Part shown: positions 11,232 to 19,898 of the stretch, one piece after another
Layout of the letters: each line of letters begins with the position of its first letter
How positions within the stretch are numbered: position 1 is the stretch's first letter
Assembly (NCBI GenBank): GCA_017472735.1
Contig: JAFUOD010000007.1
Location: forward strand, 186,001 to 250,000
Source: Oscillospiraceae bacterium
GTDB taxonomy: Bacteria > Bacillota > Clostridia > Oscillospirales > Ruminococcaceae
Length of the DNA: 64,000 nt
Direction of reading: 5' to 3'
Translations under genes and position numbers: made by a program
Notes under the pieces: generated by a model
Database searches by the model: none
The model's input: the letters and a program-made list of their open reading frames with translations, nothing else
What the model was told of the DNA's origin: nothing

Positions 11232-12140
11232 TTACCTCAACGAATTAAGAATTTTTATAAAATACTCGGGCAATTCACTTGTGAACTCCATGTACTTATC
11301 GGTCGATGGATGAATGAATCCAATCTTTCTTGCGTGAAGGCACTGACCTTTACAGTTCTTGTATGCTTTACCGTAAACATCATCGCCTAAAATCGGGTGA
11401 CCGATAAATGATGAATGAACACGAATTTGGTGAGTTCTGCCTGTCTCAAGTTTAAATCTAACATATGAATAGTTGCCAAATTCCTCTAAAACTTCATAAT
11501 GAGTAGTAGCATTCTTTGAATTTACGGCAGTTACGCACATGCGTTTACGGTCATTTTTATCACGACCGATCGGCGCATCAATTGTTCCGGTCTTTTCTTT
11601 AAATCTTCCGACGCAAACAGCTTCATATTCGCGTGTAAAGCTATGTGCCTTTATTTGCTCTGAGAGCTTATTATGCGAAAAGTCGTTCTTTGCAACAATC
11701 AATAAACCGCTTGTGTTTTTATCGATTCTGTGAACAATACCGGGTCTGATAACACCGTTTATGCTTGAAAGCTGCCCCTTGCACTTAAACAAGAGTGCAT
11801 TAACAAGTGTGCCGTCGGGATTGCCGGGTGCCGGATGAACGACCATTCCTTGCGGTTTGTTTACAACAAGCAAATCGTCATCTTGATAAATTATTTCAAT
11901 CGGTATATCCTGAGGCTCGACTTTTAAGTCAACTGGGTCAGGTATTTCGATAACTACTGTGTCACCACATGAAAGCTTTGTGCTTTTGCTGGCAAACTTT
12001 CCGTTAATTAAAACACTTTCTTGTTCAATAAGCTTTGCAACCGAAGAACGGGTCAAATCAACCTCATCCTGCATCGTCAGCCACTTGTCAACTCGTGCGC
12101 CTTCATCTTGAGACTCGCAAAAAAACTCAAATCTGTTCAT
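11232..12140 (-). CDS. RluA/RluD-family rRNA pseudouridine synthase
   Basis: A 302-residue enzyme with an N-terminal S4 RNA-binding domain (about 10-75) and a catalytic domain. The catalytic aspartate lies in GIVHRIDKNTSGLL, and there is an ETGRTHQIRVH motif. This is the YlyB gene of the lspA-ylyB pair in Firmicutes and probably modifies 23S rRNA. The start chosen is the ATG at 12140 because GAGG lies nine bases upstream; an in-frame ATG at 12149 is too close to the SD. The gene overlaps the lspA end by 14 bases. Confidence 0.92.
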   Translation of the reverse strand: MNRFEFFCESQDEGARVDKWLTMQDEVDLTRSSVAKLIEQESVLINGKFASKSTKLSCGDTVVIEIPDPVDLKVEPQDIPIEIIYQDDDLLVVNKPQGMVVHPAPGNPDGTLVNALLFKCKGQLSSINGVIRPGIVHRIDKNTSGLLIVAKNDFSHNKLSEQIKAHSFTREYEAVCVGRFKEKTGTIDAPIGRDKNDRKRMCVTAVNSKNATTHYEVLEEFGNYSYVRFKLETGRTHQIRVHSSFIGHPILGDDVYGKAYKNCKGQCLHARKIGFIHPSTDKYMEFTSELPEYFIKILNSLR

Positions 12141-12723
12141 TTTGCTCATCCTCTAAGGTGTTATCGTCATCAGTAGATGCCACATTCTCAGTTAGTTCAA
12201 CAGCCTTTAACGCTTTTTTCTTTTTTAATTCGATGATTTCAACGACAACCATAAGAATACAATAACCGATTGCGCCAACAACAACGCACATATCGGCAAA
12301 GTTAAACACTGGAAAATCGACAAATTCAAAGTTGATGTAATCAATTACACCATTGAAATCAGGCTCAACAAGCATTCTAACGCGGTCAATAAGATTACCG
12401 ACTCCACCTGCTACTATTAACGAAAGACAGATAAAATCAAGCTTTCCCAAGGTTTTTCTTTTGATTATCATATATGCTAAAATGCCAACCATGATAACCG
12501 AGGTGAAAGCAATTAGAAAAACTGTCTGACCGCCCAAAATGCTCCAGCCTGCACCGTCGTTTCGGATGTGGGTAAGGCTGAAAACATCAAAATCACCAAT
12601 TGAAAAAGTATAATATTTTTTTATAAATCCCGTACATTCCTCGTAATTGCTTACAACCAAAAGCTTTATCAGCTGGTCACATCCAACCATGGAAATTATC
12701 AGAATCAGTGAAATAATCAGCAC
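12127..12723 (-). CDS. lspA: Lipoprotein signal peptidase (signal peptidase II)
   Basis: A 198-residue membrane aspartic protease with four predicted membrane segments. The two catalytic aspartates are Asp113 (in GNLIDRV) and Asp144 (in FNFADM). It removes the signal peptide of lipoproteins after lipid attachment, so it would process the two lipoproteins in this window. The start is GTG with AAAGG upstream. The protein has an unusual tail after the last helix (about 167-198): a basic patch followed by an acidic stretch (DDDNTLEDEQNEQ). Confidence 0.93.
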   Translation of the reverse strand: MLIISLILIISMVGCDQLIKLLVVSNYEECTGFIKKYYTFSIGDFDVFSLTHIRNDGAGWSILGGQTVFLIAFTSVIMVGILAYMIIKRKTLGKLDFICLSLIVAGGVGNLIDRVRMLVEPDFNGVIDYINFEFVDFPVFNFADMCVVVGAIGYCILMVVVEIIELKKKKALKAVELTENVASTDDDNTLEDEQNEQI

Positions 12724-12750
12724 TAATTTATCATCCTTTAACGTGCAAAG

Positions 12751-12783
12751 TCGATTGCCGCACTTTTAAGGTGCGACAATCGA
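12751..12783. repeat. Inverted repeat between ileS and lspA
   Basis: TCGATTG and CAATCGA enclose a second CGCAC/GTGCG stem, giving a long hairpin with one mismatch. No clear T-run follows on the minus strand, so it is a poor terminator; it may tune readthrough or mRNA stability between ileS and lspA. Confidence 0.5.
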
Positions 12784-12797
12784 GCTATATAGTAATT

Positions 12798-15590
12798 TTA
12801 CTTAACGGTAGCAGCGCATCTTGCACAAAGTGTGGGATGCTCGCTCGACTCGCCTACTGTATCAGAATAGATCCAGCAGCGCTCACACTTGTGGCCGGCT
12901 GCCTTTTTAACAGTAAAGCCAAGACCTGTTGTTTCACCGGTGAATTCACCTGCATCGCCTTTTTCGATGTCAACCCTTGAAACGATGAAGACAGCGGGCA
13001 GTACATCAGCGATAGCTGTAAGCTTGTCAAAGTCGGCATCACCTGCAGAAATTACAAGGTCAGCCTCTAACGAAGAACCGATAACCTTCTCGGCACGCTT
13101 AAGCTCAAGTGCCTTCTTGGCGTCAATTCTCAAGTTATAGATATATTCCCATTTAGAAACAAACTCATCGCTGAATTCAAGACCCGAAACCTTAGGCATT
13201 TCATTTAAGAAGATGCTTCTTGCGTCATCGCCCTCCGCCTTGGGCAAGTAAGACCAGATCTCATCGGCGGTGAATGAAAGAATAGGTGCTACAAGTCGTG
13301 CGATTGCAGACAGGATTTTATACATAACTGTCTGAGCACTGCGTCTAAGCTCACTGTCAGGAGCTTCACAATAAAGTCTATCCTTAATAATGTCGAGATA
13401 GAAGTTTGACATATCAACAACACAGAAGTTGTGAATAGAGTGGAAGACGATATGGAAGTCGAAATTATTATAAGCCTCGTTAACCTTCGAAATAAGGTTA
13501 TCAAGCTTCATAATTGCCCACTTGTCAAGCTCGGGCATATTTTCATATTTAACTGCATCGGTATCAATGTTGAAACCGCCCTGATTGCAGATGTTACCCA
13601 AAATGTAACGTGCGGTGTTTCTGATCTTCTTGTAAGCCTCGGAAAGCTGTGCGAGTATTTCCTTGGAAATTCTGATATCGGAATGATAATCGCTAGAAGC
13701 CACCCAAAGTCTTAAGATATCAGCGCCGTTCTTATCGTAGATCTCCTTAGGCTCAATACCGTTGCCTAAAGACTTGTGCATTGTTTTGCCTTCGCCGTCT
13801 ACAACCCAGCCATGGGTGCAAACTGCCTTATAAGGAGCTCTGCCGTTTACTACAACCGATGTTAAGAGCGAGGACTGGAACCAACCTCTGTACTGGTCAG
13901 CACCCTCTAAATAAAGGTCAGCGGGAGATTTAAGGTCGTCACGCTCGTCTAAAACTGCTGCGTGCGTAACACCCGAATCAAACCAAACGTCCATAATATC
14001 AGTTTCCTTGGTGAAATCGGTGCATCCGCAATCGCACTTAAATCCTTCGGGTAAGAAGTCCTTAACATCTCTTGCATACCAAGCATCAGAACCTTCAACT
14101 CTGAAGATATCAGAGATCTTATCAATTAAAGCGCCGTCAATAATCGGTTTGCCGCAGTCGTTGCAGTATACGATCGGGAAAGGAACGCCCCATGTACGCT
14201 GACGAGAAATGCACCAGTCGGAACGGTCTCTTACCATTCCTTTAATGCGTTCTTCACCCCAACCGGGAATCCACTGTACATCCTCAATAGCCTTGATGGT
14301 TTCATCCTTGAAATCATCGACCGAGCAGAACCACTGTTCGGTAGCTCTGAACAGAATGGGAGACTTACATCTCCAGCAGTGAGGATACTGGTGAACGATT
14401 TTGCTTGATGCGAACATAGCACCTGTTTCAACCAAGTGCTTGCCTATAACCTTGTTTGCGTCATCAGTCTTAAGACCTGCAAACATACCTGCCTCTTCGG
14501 TCAAAACGCCCTTACCGTCAACAGCTACAACAATTCCAACCTCGTCATACTTCTTAGCAACTTCAAAGTCGTCAACGCCGTAGCCTGGCGCTGTATGAAC
14601 ACAGCCTGTACCGCTTTCAAGAGTAACGTGGTCACCAACGATCACCAACGAATCTCTGTTCATAAACGGATGCTGTGCTGTGCAGTATTCAAGCTCTGCA
14701 CCTGTAAATGAACCAACAGTTTCATATTCGGTGATACCTGCCGCCTGCATTGTAGGCTCAATAAGATCACGAGCCATGATGTAGTTTTCGCCATTAGCTT
14801 TAACTACAGTGTATTCATATTCGGGTCCCAAGCAGATTGCAAGGTTGCCGGGTAATGTCCAAGTAGTAGTTGTCCAGATAACGAAGAAAGTTTTATCAAG
14901 ATCAAGTCCCAATGCGGTCAAAAGACCTTTATCGTTATTAACCTTGAACTTAACGTAAATAGACATACAAGGATCGTCGTTATATTCAATTTCAGCTTCA
15001 GCCAAAGCAGTCTGACATTCGGGGCACCAATAAACAGGCTTAAGCCCTTTATATACATAGCCGCGCTTCGCCATCTCGCCGAATACCTTGATCTGACGTG
15101 CTTCAAATTCCGGCTTTAAAGTGAGGTAAGGATCTTCGAAATCGCCCAAAACGCCCAAACGCTTAAACTGATCTCTCTGGCTATCAACATAAGATAAAGC
15201 GTAGTCGTGGCAATGCTTTCTAAGCTCCAAAGGAGGAATAGCACCATTCTCAACGCCTATAGCCTTCATTGCTTTAAGCTCGATAGGAAGACCGTGAGTA
15301 TCCCAACCGGGTACATAATTCGAGCAATAACCGCTCATATTCTTCTGCTTAACGATAATATCCTTCAATATCTTGTTAAGCGCTGTACCCAAGTGGATAT
15401 CGCCGTTTGCATAAGGAGGTCCGTCATGCAAAATGTAAGTAGGCTTGCCTTCGTTTTTCTTGATGATTTCTTTGTAGAGAGCTTCATTATCCCACTTTTC
15501 AACCATTACAGGTTCTTTAGTAGGAAGGTTACCTCTCATGGGATACTCTGTTTCGGGAAGATTCAGAGTCTTGTTATAATCCTGCGCCAT
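12798..15590 (-). CDS. ileS: Isoleucyl-tRNA synthetase
   Basis: A 930-residue class I synthetase of usual bacterial length. The HIGH-type motif is HLGT in GPPYANGDIHLG. The KMSKS-type motif reads MHKSLGN, a His-containing variant. A C-terminal zinc finger (CERCW ... CARC) is present. It charges tRNA(Ile) and edits valine. SD AAGGGG precedes the ATG. There is only a 29-base gap after divIVA, which leaves no room for a T-box leader, so it is probably controlled as part of the sepF operon. Confidence 0.97.
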   Translation of the reverse strand: MAQDYNKTLNLPETEYPMRGNLPTKEPVMVEKWDNEALYKEIIKKNEGKPTYILHDGPPYANGDIHLGTALNKILKDIIVKQKNMSGYCSNYVPGWDTHGLPIELKAMKAIGVENGAIPPLELRKHCHDYALSYVDSQRDQFKRLGVLGDFEDPYLTLKPEFEARQIKVFGEMAKRGYVYKGLKPVYWCPECQTALAEAEIEYNDDPCMSIYVKFKVNNDKGLLTALGLDLDKTFFVIWTTTTWTLPGNLAICLGPEYEYTVVKANGENYIMARDLIEPTMQAAGITEYETVGSFTGAELEYCTAQHPFMNRDSLVIVGDHVTLESGTGCVHTAPGYGVDDFEVAKKYDEVGIVVAVDGKGVLTEEAGMFAGLKTDDANKVIGKHLVETGAMFASSKIVHQYPHCWRCKSPILFRATEQWFCSVDDFKDETIKAIEDVQWIPGWGEERIKGMVRDRSDWCISRQRTWGVPFPIVYCNDCGKPIIDGALIDKISDIFRVEGSDAWYARDVKDFLPEGFKCDCGCTDFTKETDIMDVWFDSGVTHAAVLDERDDLKSPADLYLEGADQYRGWFQSSLLTSVVVNGRAPYKAVCTHGWVVDGEGKTMHKSLGNGIEPKEIYDKNGADILRLWVASSDYHSDIRISKEILAQLSEAYKKIRNTARYILGNICNQGGFNIDTDAVKYENMPELDKWAIMKLDNLISKVNEAYNNFDFHIVFHSIHNFCVVDMSNFYLDIIKDRLYCEAPDSELRRSAQTVMYKILSAIARLVAPILSFTADEIWSYLPKAEGDDARSIFLNEMPKVSGLEFSDEFVSKWEYIYNLRIDAKKALELKRAEKVIGSSLEADLVISAGDADFDKLTAIADVLPAVFIVSRVDIEKGDAGEFTGETTGLGFTVKKAAGHKCERCWIYSDTVGESSEHPTLCARCAATVK

Positions 15591-15619
15591 GTTAATGTTT
15601 GTCCCCTTGCTATATAAAT

Positions 15620-16378
15620 TTATTTGTGTGTATTATTTCCGAACTTAAGCTCGTTAGCAGAATAGTTGTGACGCTTGAAGGAATCGGTGAAGCCAAAGTC
15701 ACGCTCAGCAGGCTTCTTAGGTTCTTCCTTCTTTTCTGCAACTGCTTCAACAGGTTTTTCTTCTGCAGGCTTTTCTTCTGCCGCTGCCGGAACCTCTTCG
15801 GGCTTAGTGTTCAAGATTTCAGTAATCTGCTCATCAGTAAGCTCGGGTAAAGATACTGCAAGCTTAGACTGCTCGGTAAGAAGCTTGATAAGCTCTTTCT
15901 TAAAGTTGGTAACCTCAACCTTAACCTTGTTAAGCTTTTCTGTCTGAAGTTCGATCTGAGTTTTGGAAGCCGCAACAACAGCATTAAGCTTGTCGTTTTC
16001 CTCTTTAATTGCTTGAGCGACCTTAGCAACCTCAGCCTTTTTGAGTGCTTCACAGTCGTTAGAGATTTCAGCAAGCAGTGCATCTCTTTCAGCCTTTGCT
16101 TCGCCAACGATCTTTTCGCCTTCAGCCTTAGCTTCGGCAATAATTCTGTTACCCTGCTTCTGAGCTACTAAAAGAGCATCTCTGATCGCATCTTCATCGT
16201 TTCTGTATTCATTAATCTTTTCTACAAGCTTAACGATCTTAGCTTCGTTTTCTTCTTTTTCCTTAACAACCTTAGCATATGCAATTGCTAAGTCACGAAG
16301 ATATTCATCAACCTCTTCGGGCTTATAACCGAAGGTTGCTTTTTCAAATTTCTTTGCCGCAATTTCCTTTGGGTTCAT
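15620..16378 (-). CDS. divIVA: DivIVA-family cell division protein
   Basis: A 252-residue protein with the N-terminal membrane-curvature domain (FGYKPEEVDEYL at about 16-27) followed by long coiled coil (about 30-165) and a low-complexity Ala/Glu/Pro/Lys tail. DivIVA marks negatively curved membrane at poles and septa and recruits partners. It lies in the conserved order sepF-ylmH-divIVA-ileS. SD AGGAGG precedes the ATG. The Pro/Glu-rich tail at about 190-235 is longer than in Bacillus DivIVA. Confidence 0.93.
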   Translation of the reverse strand: MNPKEIAAKKFEKATFGYKPEEVDEYLRDLAIAYAKVVKEKEENEAKIVKLVEKINEYRNDEDAIRDALLVAQKQGNRIIAEAKAEGEKIVGEAKAERDALLAEISNDCEALKKAEVAKVAQAIKEENDKLNAVVAASKTQIELQTEKLNKVKVEVTNFKKELIKLLTEQSKLAVSLPELTDEQITEILNTKPEEVPAAAEEKPAEEKPVEAVAEKKEEPKKPAERDFGFTDSFKRHNYSANELKFGNNTHK

Positions 16379-16393
16379 ACTTTTCCTCCTGAT

Positions 16394-17164
16394 TTATTTA
16401 AATTTCTTTATGGTAATAAAAATTCTGTCCTTTTTAGAATTTCCGCCGATACCGGCAAGCTCGAACTTGCCAAATCCTCTCAATGAAAATGTATCGCATT
16501 CATCGACCTTAGCGCTTGTGTTAAAAGTCATAACTCGATTCAATAAAACGCCTTTTGCTTTTATAAGTTCACTTGCTTTCTCGCGTGAAATGCGAAGTGC
16601 AACCGATAACACAGCGTCAAGCCGCAAAGAAGCCACAGTTGATGTTATTTCATCAAACAGTTGGGGCGGAATATCGCTCTCATTAAAATCGAAACTTACG
16701 CTGACACCGACCTTGCCGATTTTTCTAATGTCACTTACAAGAGAAAGCGCTGTGTTATATACAAAAACGACTGCTTTAGTGTCTCCGACAAGAATGTCAC
16801 CAATCATCTCACGTTTAATCTCAAGTGCCATTATCGATCCTAAAAAATCACGGTGAGAGGGCTTGTCCTGCGCTCTGTAATTGAACACAACGGGTGTAAA
16901 CGGCAATGCATCATCAATTCCGTAACCGCACGGGTCAAAGCAAATGCAAACGCGCAAAGCGCCGTCATATCCACCGTTAAGCGAATAAAAATCAACATGC
17001 TCACGCTTAAGTGCCGACTCGCACAGAGCTGATTGCCTTTCGTCTAAAAACGCAGAAAACCTCGGCCTTCCTGACGTCTCGCTTTGTCTTGCAAGATCAA
17101 GTATATGTCTTACAAGAATCCTATCATCGTCACTAAAGACCGAAGGTGCTACGAATTTACTCAT
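16394..17164 (-). CDS. ylmH: YlmH, S4-domain RNA-binding protein
   Basis: A 256-residue protein with an N-terminal YlmH-specific domain and a C-terminal S4 RNA-binding domain (about 178-245, with the SREKASELIKAKGVLLN stretch). YlmH homologues bind RNA and are associated with stalled or obstructed 50S subunits in Bacillus. The ATG overlaps the sepF stop by four bases, and divIVA follows after 15 bases, the conserved division-cluster layout. Confidence 0.9.
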   Translation of the reverse strand: MSKFVAPSVFSDDDRILVRHILDLARQSETSGRPRFSAFLDERQSALCESALKREHVDFYSLNGGYDGALRVCICFDPCGYGIDDALPFTPVVFNYRAQDKPSHRDFLGSIMALEIKREMIGDILVGDTKAVVFVYNTALSLVSDIRKIGKVGVSVSFDFNESDIPPQLFDEITSTVASLRLDAVLSVALRISREKASELIKAKGVLLNRVMTFNTSAKVDECDTFSLRGFGKFELAGIGGNSKKDRIFITIKKFK

Positions 17165-17586
17165 TCGAAGCTATATCCGCTATTCTCAATTTCGCTCATA
17201 AGATCGACACCGCTGAAGCCTACGTTCTTAGGCATTATAACAAATGTTTTCTGTGCGGTCATCTTAATTGTTGCGTCGTTAGCATATGCAACGCCGGAAA
17301 GGAAGTCCATAATGCGTCTCGCATCGTCATTTTTTACCTGCTCGAGGTTGAGCAAAACAGTCTTCTGTCTGTTAAGGTCATCACCGATAGATCTTACTTC
17401 AGAGAAATCAGAGGGTCTTGCCAACACGATCTGCACTGTTGCGGTTGTGTTGATCTTAACCTCGCGGTTCTTTCTTTCTTCAGTAACGTCTACGGTCTCA
17501 GCAGTCTCCTCATAAATAGGCTGAAATTCTTCAACGTCTTCTTCGGGACCCAAGAAAAAGCCCTTAATGGATTCTAAAACGCTCAT
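17161..17586 (-). CDS. sepF: Cell division protein SepF
   Basis: A 141-residue SepF. The N-terminal amphipathic helix (MSVLESIKGFFLG) would anchor it to the membrane, an acidic linker follows, and the conserved beta domain covers about 50-135 with the RRIMDFLSGVAYA motif. SepF tethers and aligns FtsZ at the septum. It is the first gene of the sepF-ylmH-divIVA-ileS-lspA series and has its own strong promoter at 17646-17674. Confidence 0.95.
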   Translation of the reverse strand: MSVLESIKGFFLGPEEDVEEFQPIYEETAETVDVTEERKNREVKINTTATVQIVLARPSDFSEVRSIGDDLNRQKTVLLNLEQVKNDDARRIMDFLSGVAYANDATIKMTAQKTFVIMPKNVGFSGVDLMSEIENSGYSFE

Positions 17587-17645
17587 AATTTTACCTCCGT
17601 TATATAATTAATTATCGATTAGTACATGCATATCCATTCTATTTT

Positions 17646-17674
17646 ATTATCTTATATTTACGCTTCAATGTCAA
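17646..17674 (-). promoter_or_regulatory. SigA-type promoter for the sepF operon
   Basis: On the minus strand a perfect TTGACA (17669-17674), 17 bases, then GATAAT (17646-17651). It sits in the 116-base gap between the HlyD-like gene and sepF. Confidence 0.85.
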
Positions 17675-17702
17675 GATGCAAACGATAAAAAACGTGTTAA
17701 AA

Positions 17703-18941
17703 TCAGCTTTCGGTTTCAGTTTTTTCTTTATTTTCTACCGTTTCAAGCGGTTCAAGAAGCACCTTGTCATAAAGATTCAGATATTCGGCATCAGAGGTGT
17801 TAGTCGATATAACATAGTCATCGCCTTCATAAATAACATCTAACATTTTAAAATGAATCTGCTCACCTTCAATAACATAAACGCCCTTAACGCCGTTAAC
17901 AAAACGAATAGCACTTCTCGAAACCTTTATACCTGTATGTTCAGAGAAGATCAGTTCAACCTCGGCTACACGTGTTGCGGCAATATCGCTGTTAAGTTCA
18001 TCACAGGATAACACGATGATCGCTTCATTGCCGTTGCCTGTGGGTGTTATCGAATCAACTGTTACGTTGTGGCGAGAATTTGTTGAAGTAAACGCCAGCG
18101 TGATAGTTTGATTAACAAAGTATTTATCAGGTGTGTAAATTATGCCGACCATTTTCCACGAATAGTCACCGAACACCTTACCGATAACGTTTTCATGGTT
18201 TTCAGAGATATTGACAGGATTTTTAATAATCTCCATTATGTTTTCAGTCGTAAGCGATGAAATATTAGCAGTTGAAAGCAAGGCCTCATATCCGTCAAAA
18301 TGCGAGGTAAAATATCCTGTCTCATTTGAAGATATTGTGCTTAACGGTGCTTTTAATGAAGCGTTAAGAATGTTAAGCTCTGATGTAAGCTCCCCTATTC
18401 TCTCGTAATAATCAGATTCTACATTGGTAGAAATATTATATATATTCATAAGTTTAAGCATTTTTTGGCTATTAGAATATGCATCAGAAAAATCCTTAGA
18501 AGCAAGGCTTGTTAAAATTTCTTTATAGCTTTCTGTTATCTGCGCCGTTATGAATTCAGGCTGAGCATAATCGGTTGTGCCGTGATCCTGTGCTTCATTA
18601 AGCATGGCAATCTCATTGTTGATCTTATCTATCTTATATCTGTTATACAACTGGTCATACGAATCGTAGATGTTTGCAATTACCGACTTTTTAGACAGTC
18701 TTGCACCTTCCGGAACTGTGTAGTCCATGACCCCGGCTCCGGTATATGTTGAATAAACCGGTCTTTCATCTCTTACAAGCACGCCTGTAAACGATATACC
18801 ATCTTTTGAGGTGTAAAGAACAGCGTCTTCGGTCTCGTTGCTTCGGTTCATTCCAACATATATCTGTGCGGCAATCAAAGCCACGATACTAAGCACTATA
18901 ACAGTTAGAATAATTGTATCTCTTATGCTTCTGTACTTCAC
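17703..18941 (-). CDS. HlyD-like membrane-fusion adaptor protein
   Basis: A 412-residue protein with one N-terminal membrane segment (about 9-28), a beta/lipoyl-like section, a helical coiled region (about 105-205) and further beta-rich sequence, ending in a Thr/Glu/Lys-rich tail. The pattern is that of HlyD-type periplasmic adaptor proteins, although Clostridia lack an outer membrane. No transporter partner is adjacent; neighbours are miaA upstream and sepF downstream. The start is GTG with AAGGAG seven bases upstream. A role in envelope or division is suggested only by its position before sepF. The exact function is unknown. Confidence 0.65.
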   Translation of the reverse strand: MKYRSIRDTIILTVIVLSIVALIAAQIYVGMNRSNETEDAVLYTSKDGISFTGVLVRDERPVYSTYTGAGVMDYTVPEGARLSKKSVIANIYDSYDQLYNRYKIDKINNEIAMLNEAQDHGTTDYAQPEFITAQITESYKEILTSLASKDFSDAYSNSQKMLKLMNIYNISTNVESDYYERIGELTSELNILNASLKAPLSTISSNETGYFTSHFDGYEALLSTANISSLTTENIMEIIKNPVNISENHENVIGKVFGDYSWKMVGIIYTPDKYFVNQTITLAFTSTNSRHNVTVDSITPTGNGNEAIIVLSCDELNSDIAATRVAEVELIFSEHTGIKVSRSAIRFVNGVKGVYVIEGEQIHFKMLDVIYEGDDYVISTNTSDAEYLNLYDKVLLEPLETVENKEKTETES

Positions 18942-18945
18942 ATTG

Positions 18946-19896
18946 TCACTCCTTCACGAGTACTCCCGATTTTTTAATAATATCAAGTGCAGAACTAACA
19001 ACCTCGCCAAAGCTTGTGCACTCGTCGGGATAAATCCAATTTATCCTTTCATCACGTCTGAACCATGTAAGCTGACGCTTGGCGTAATGTCTTGTTTCAA
19101 GCTTAAGCTTTTCAATGCAGTCCTCTAAAGAGGCTTCACCGTTAAAATATGGGGCGAGCTCTTTATACCCAATTGCTTGATAAGATGTTTTTAAAGAATC
19201 ATTATTCAAAACATTCTCAGCTTCTTCAAGCAAGCCTTCTTTAAGCATCATATCAACACGCAAATTCACTCTGTCATAAAGCCGCTGTCTGTCGGCATAA
19301 TTAATGCCGATCATGCAAACATTATAAGGACTTTCAACAAGCCTTGAATTTTTAACAGTCTCGGTCATCGTAATTCCTGTGACCTTGTAAACCTCGATAG
19401 CACGAATAATACGGTTGAGGTTATTCTCGTGAAGCTTATCGGCGGTTTCTGGATCGAACTCTCTTAGCATTTCTAAAAGATATGCGTTCCCCTTCTCTTT
19501 AGCGAGGGTTAAAAGCTCATCTCTTAACGCAGTTGAAGTACACGACTCATCAAAGCTTATGTTATCAATAAGCGAATTGATATACAGCCCTGTTCCTCCG
19601 CAAACAAGAGGTAAAAGCCCACGGCTTGCGATATTACCGATTGCGGCATGAGCAAGCTTAACATAATCAGCAACAGAGAACGCCTCGCCCGGCTCTAAGA
19701 AATCGATCAAATGGTGCTTAACACCATCCATTTCAACCTCCGTAGGCTTTGCGGTGGCAATCTGCATGCCTTTATAAATCTGCATAGAATCAGCAGAAAC
19801 GACTTCGCAGCCCAACTCTTTTGCTATTGCAATTGATAAGGCGGTCTTTCCCGAGGCAGTCGGTCCGCATATAACAATTAAAGGCTGCTTAGTCAT
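18946..19896 (-). CDS. miaA: tRNA dimethylallyltransferase MiaA
   Basis: A 316-residue enzyme with the P-loop GPTASGKTAL at about 10-19 and the downstream SADSMQIYKGM and GGTGLYINSL motifs. It adds the dimethylallyl group to A37 of tRNAs that read codons starting with U. It follows mutL by two bases in a mutS-mutL-miaA order that is common in Firmicutes, and it precedes the HlyD-like gene by four bases. Confidence 0.96.
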   Translation of the reverse strand: MTKQPLIVICGPTASGKTALSIAIAKELGCEVVSADSMQIYKGMQIATAKPTEVEMDGVKHHLIDFLEPGEAFSVADYVKLAHAAIGNIASRGLLPLVCGGTGLYINSLIDNISFDESCTSTALRDELLTLAKEKGNAYLLEMLREFDPETADKLHENNLNRIIRAIEVYKVTGITMTETVKNSRLVESPYNVCMIGINYADRQRLYDRVNLRVDMMLKEGLLEEAENVLNNDSLKTSYQAIGYKELAPYFNGEASLEDCIEKLKLETRHYAKRQLTWFRRDERINWIYPDECTSFGEVVSSALDIIKKSGVLVKE

Positions 19897-19898
19897 TA

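Noticed and set aside
12751..12783. Terminator between ileS and lspA
   Set aside because: The hairpin is good but has no T-run, and lspA needs transcription from upstream; kept only as an inverted repeat.
15591..15619. T-box or other leader for ileS
   Set aside because: The gap after divIVA is only 29 bases, too short for such a leader.
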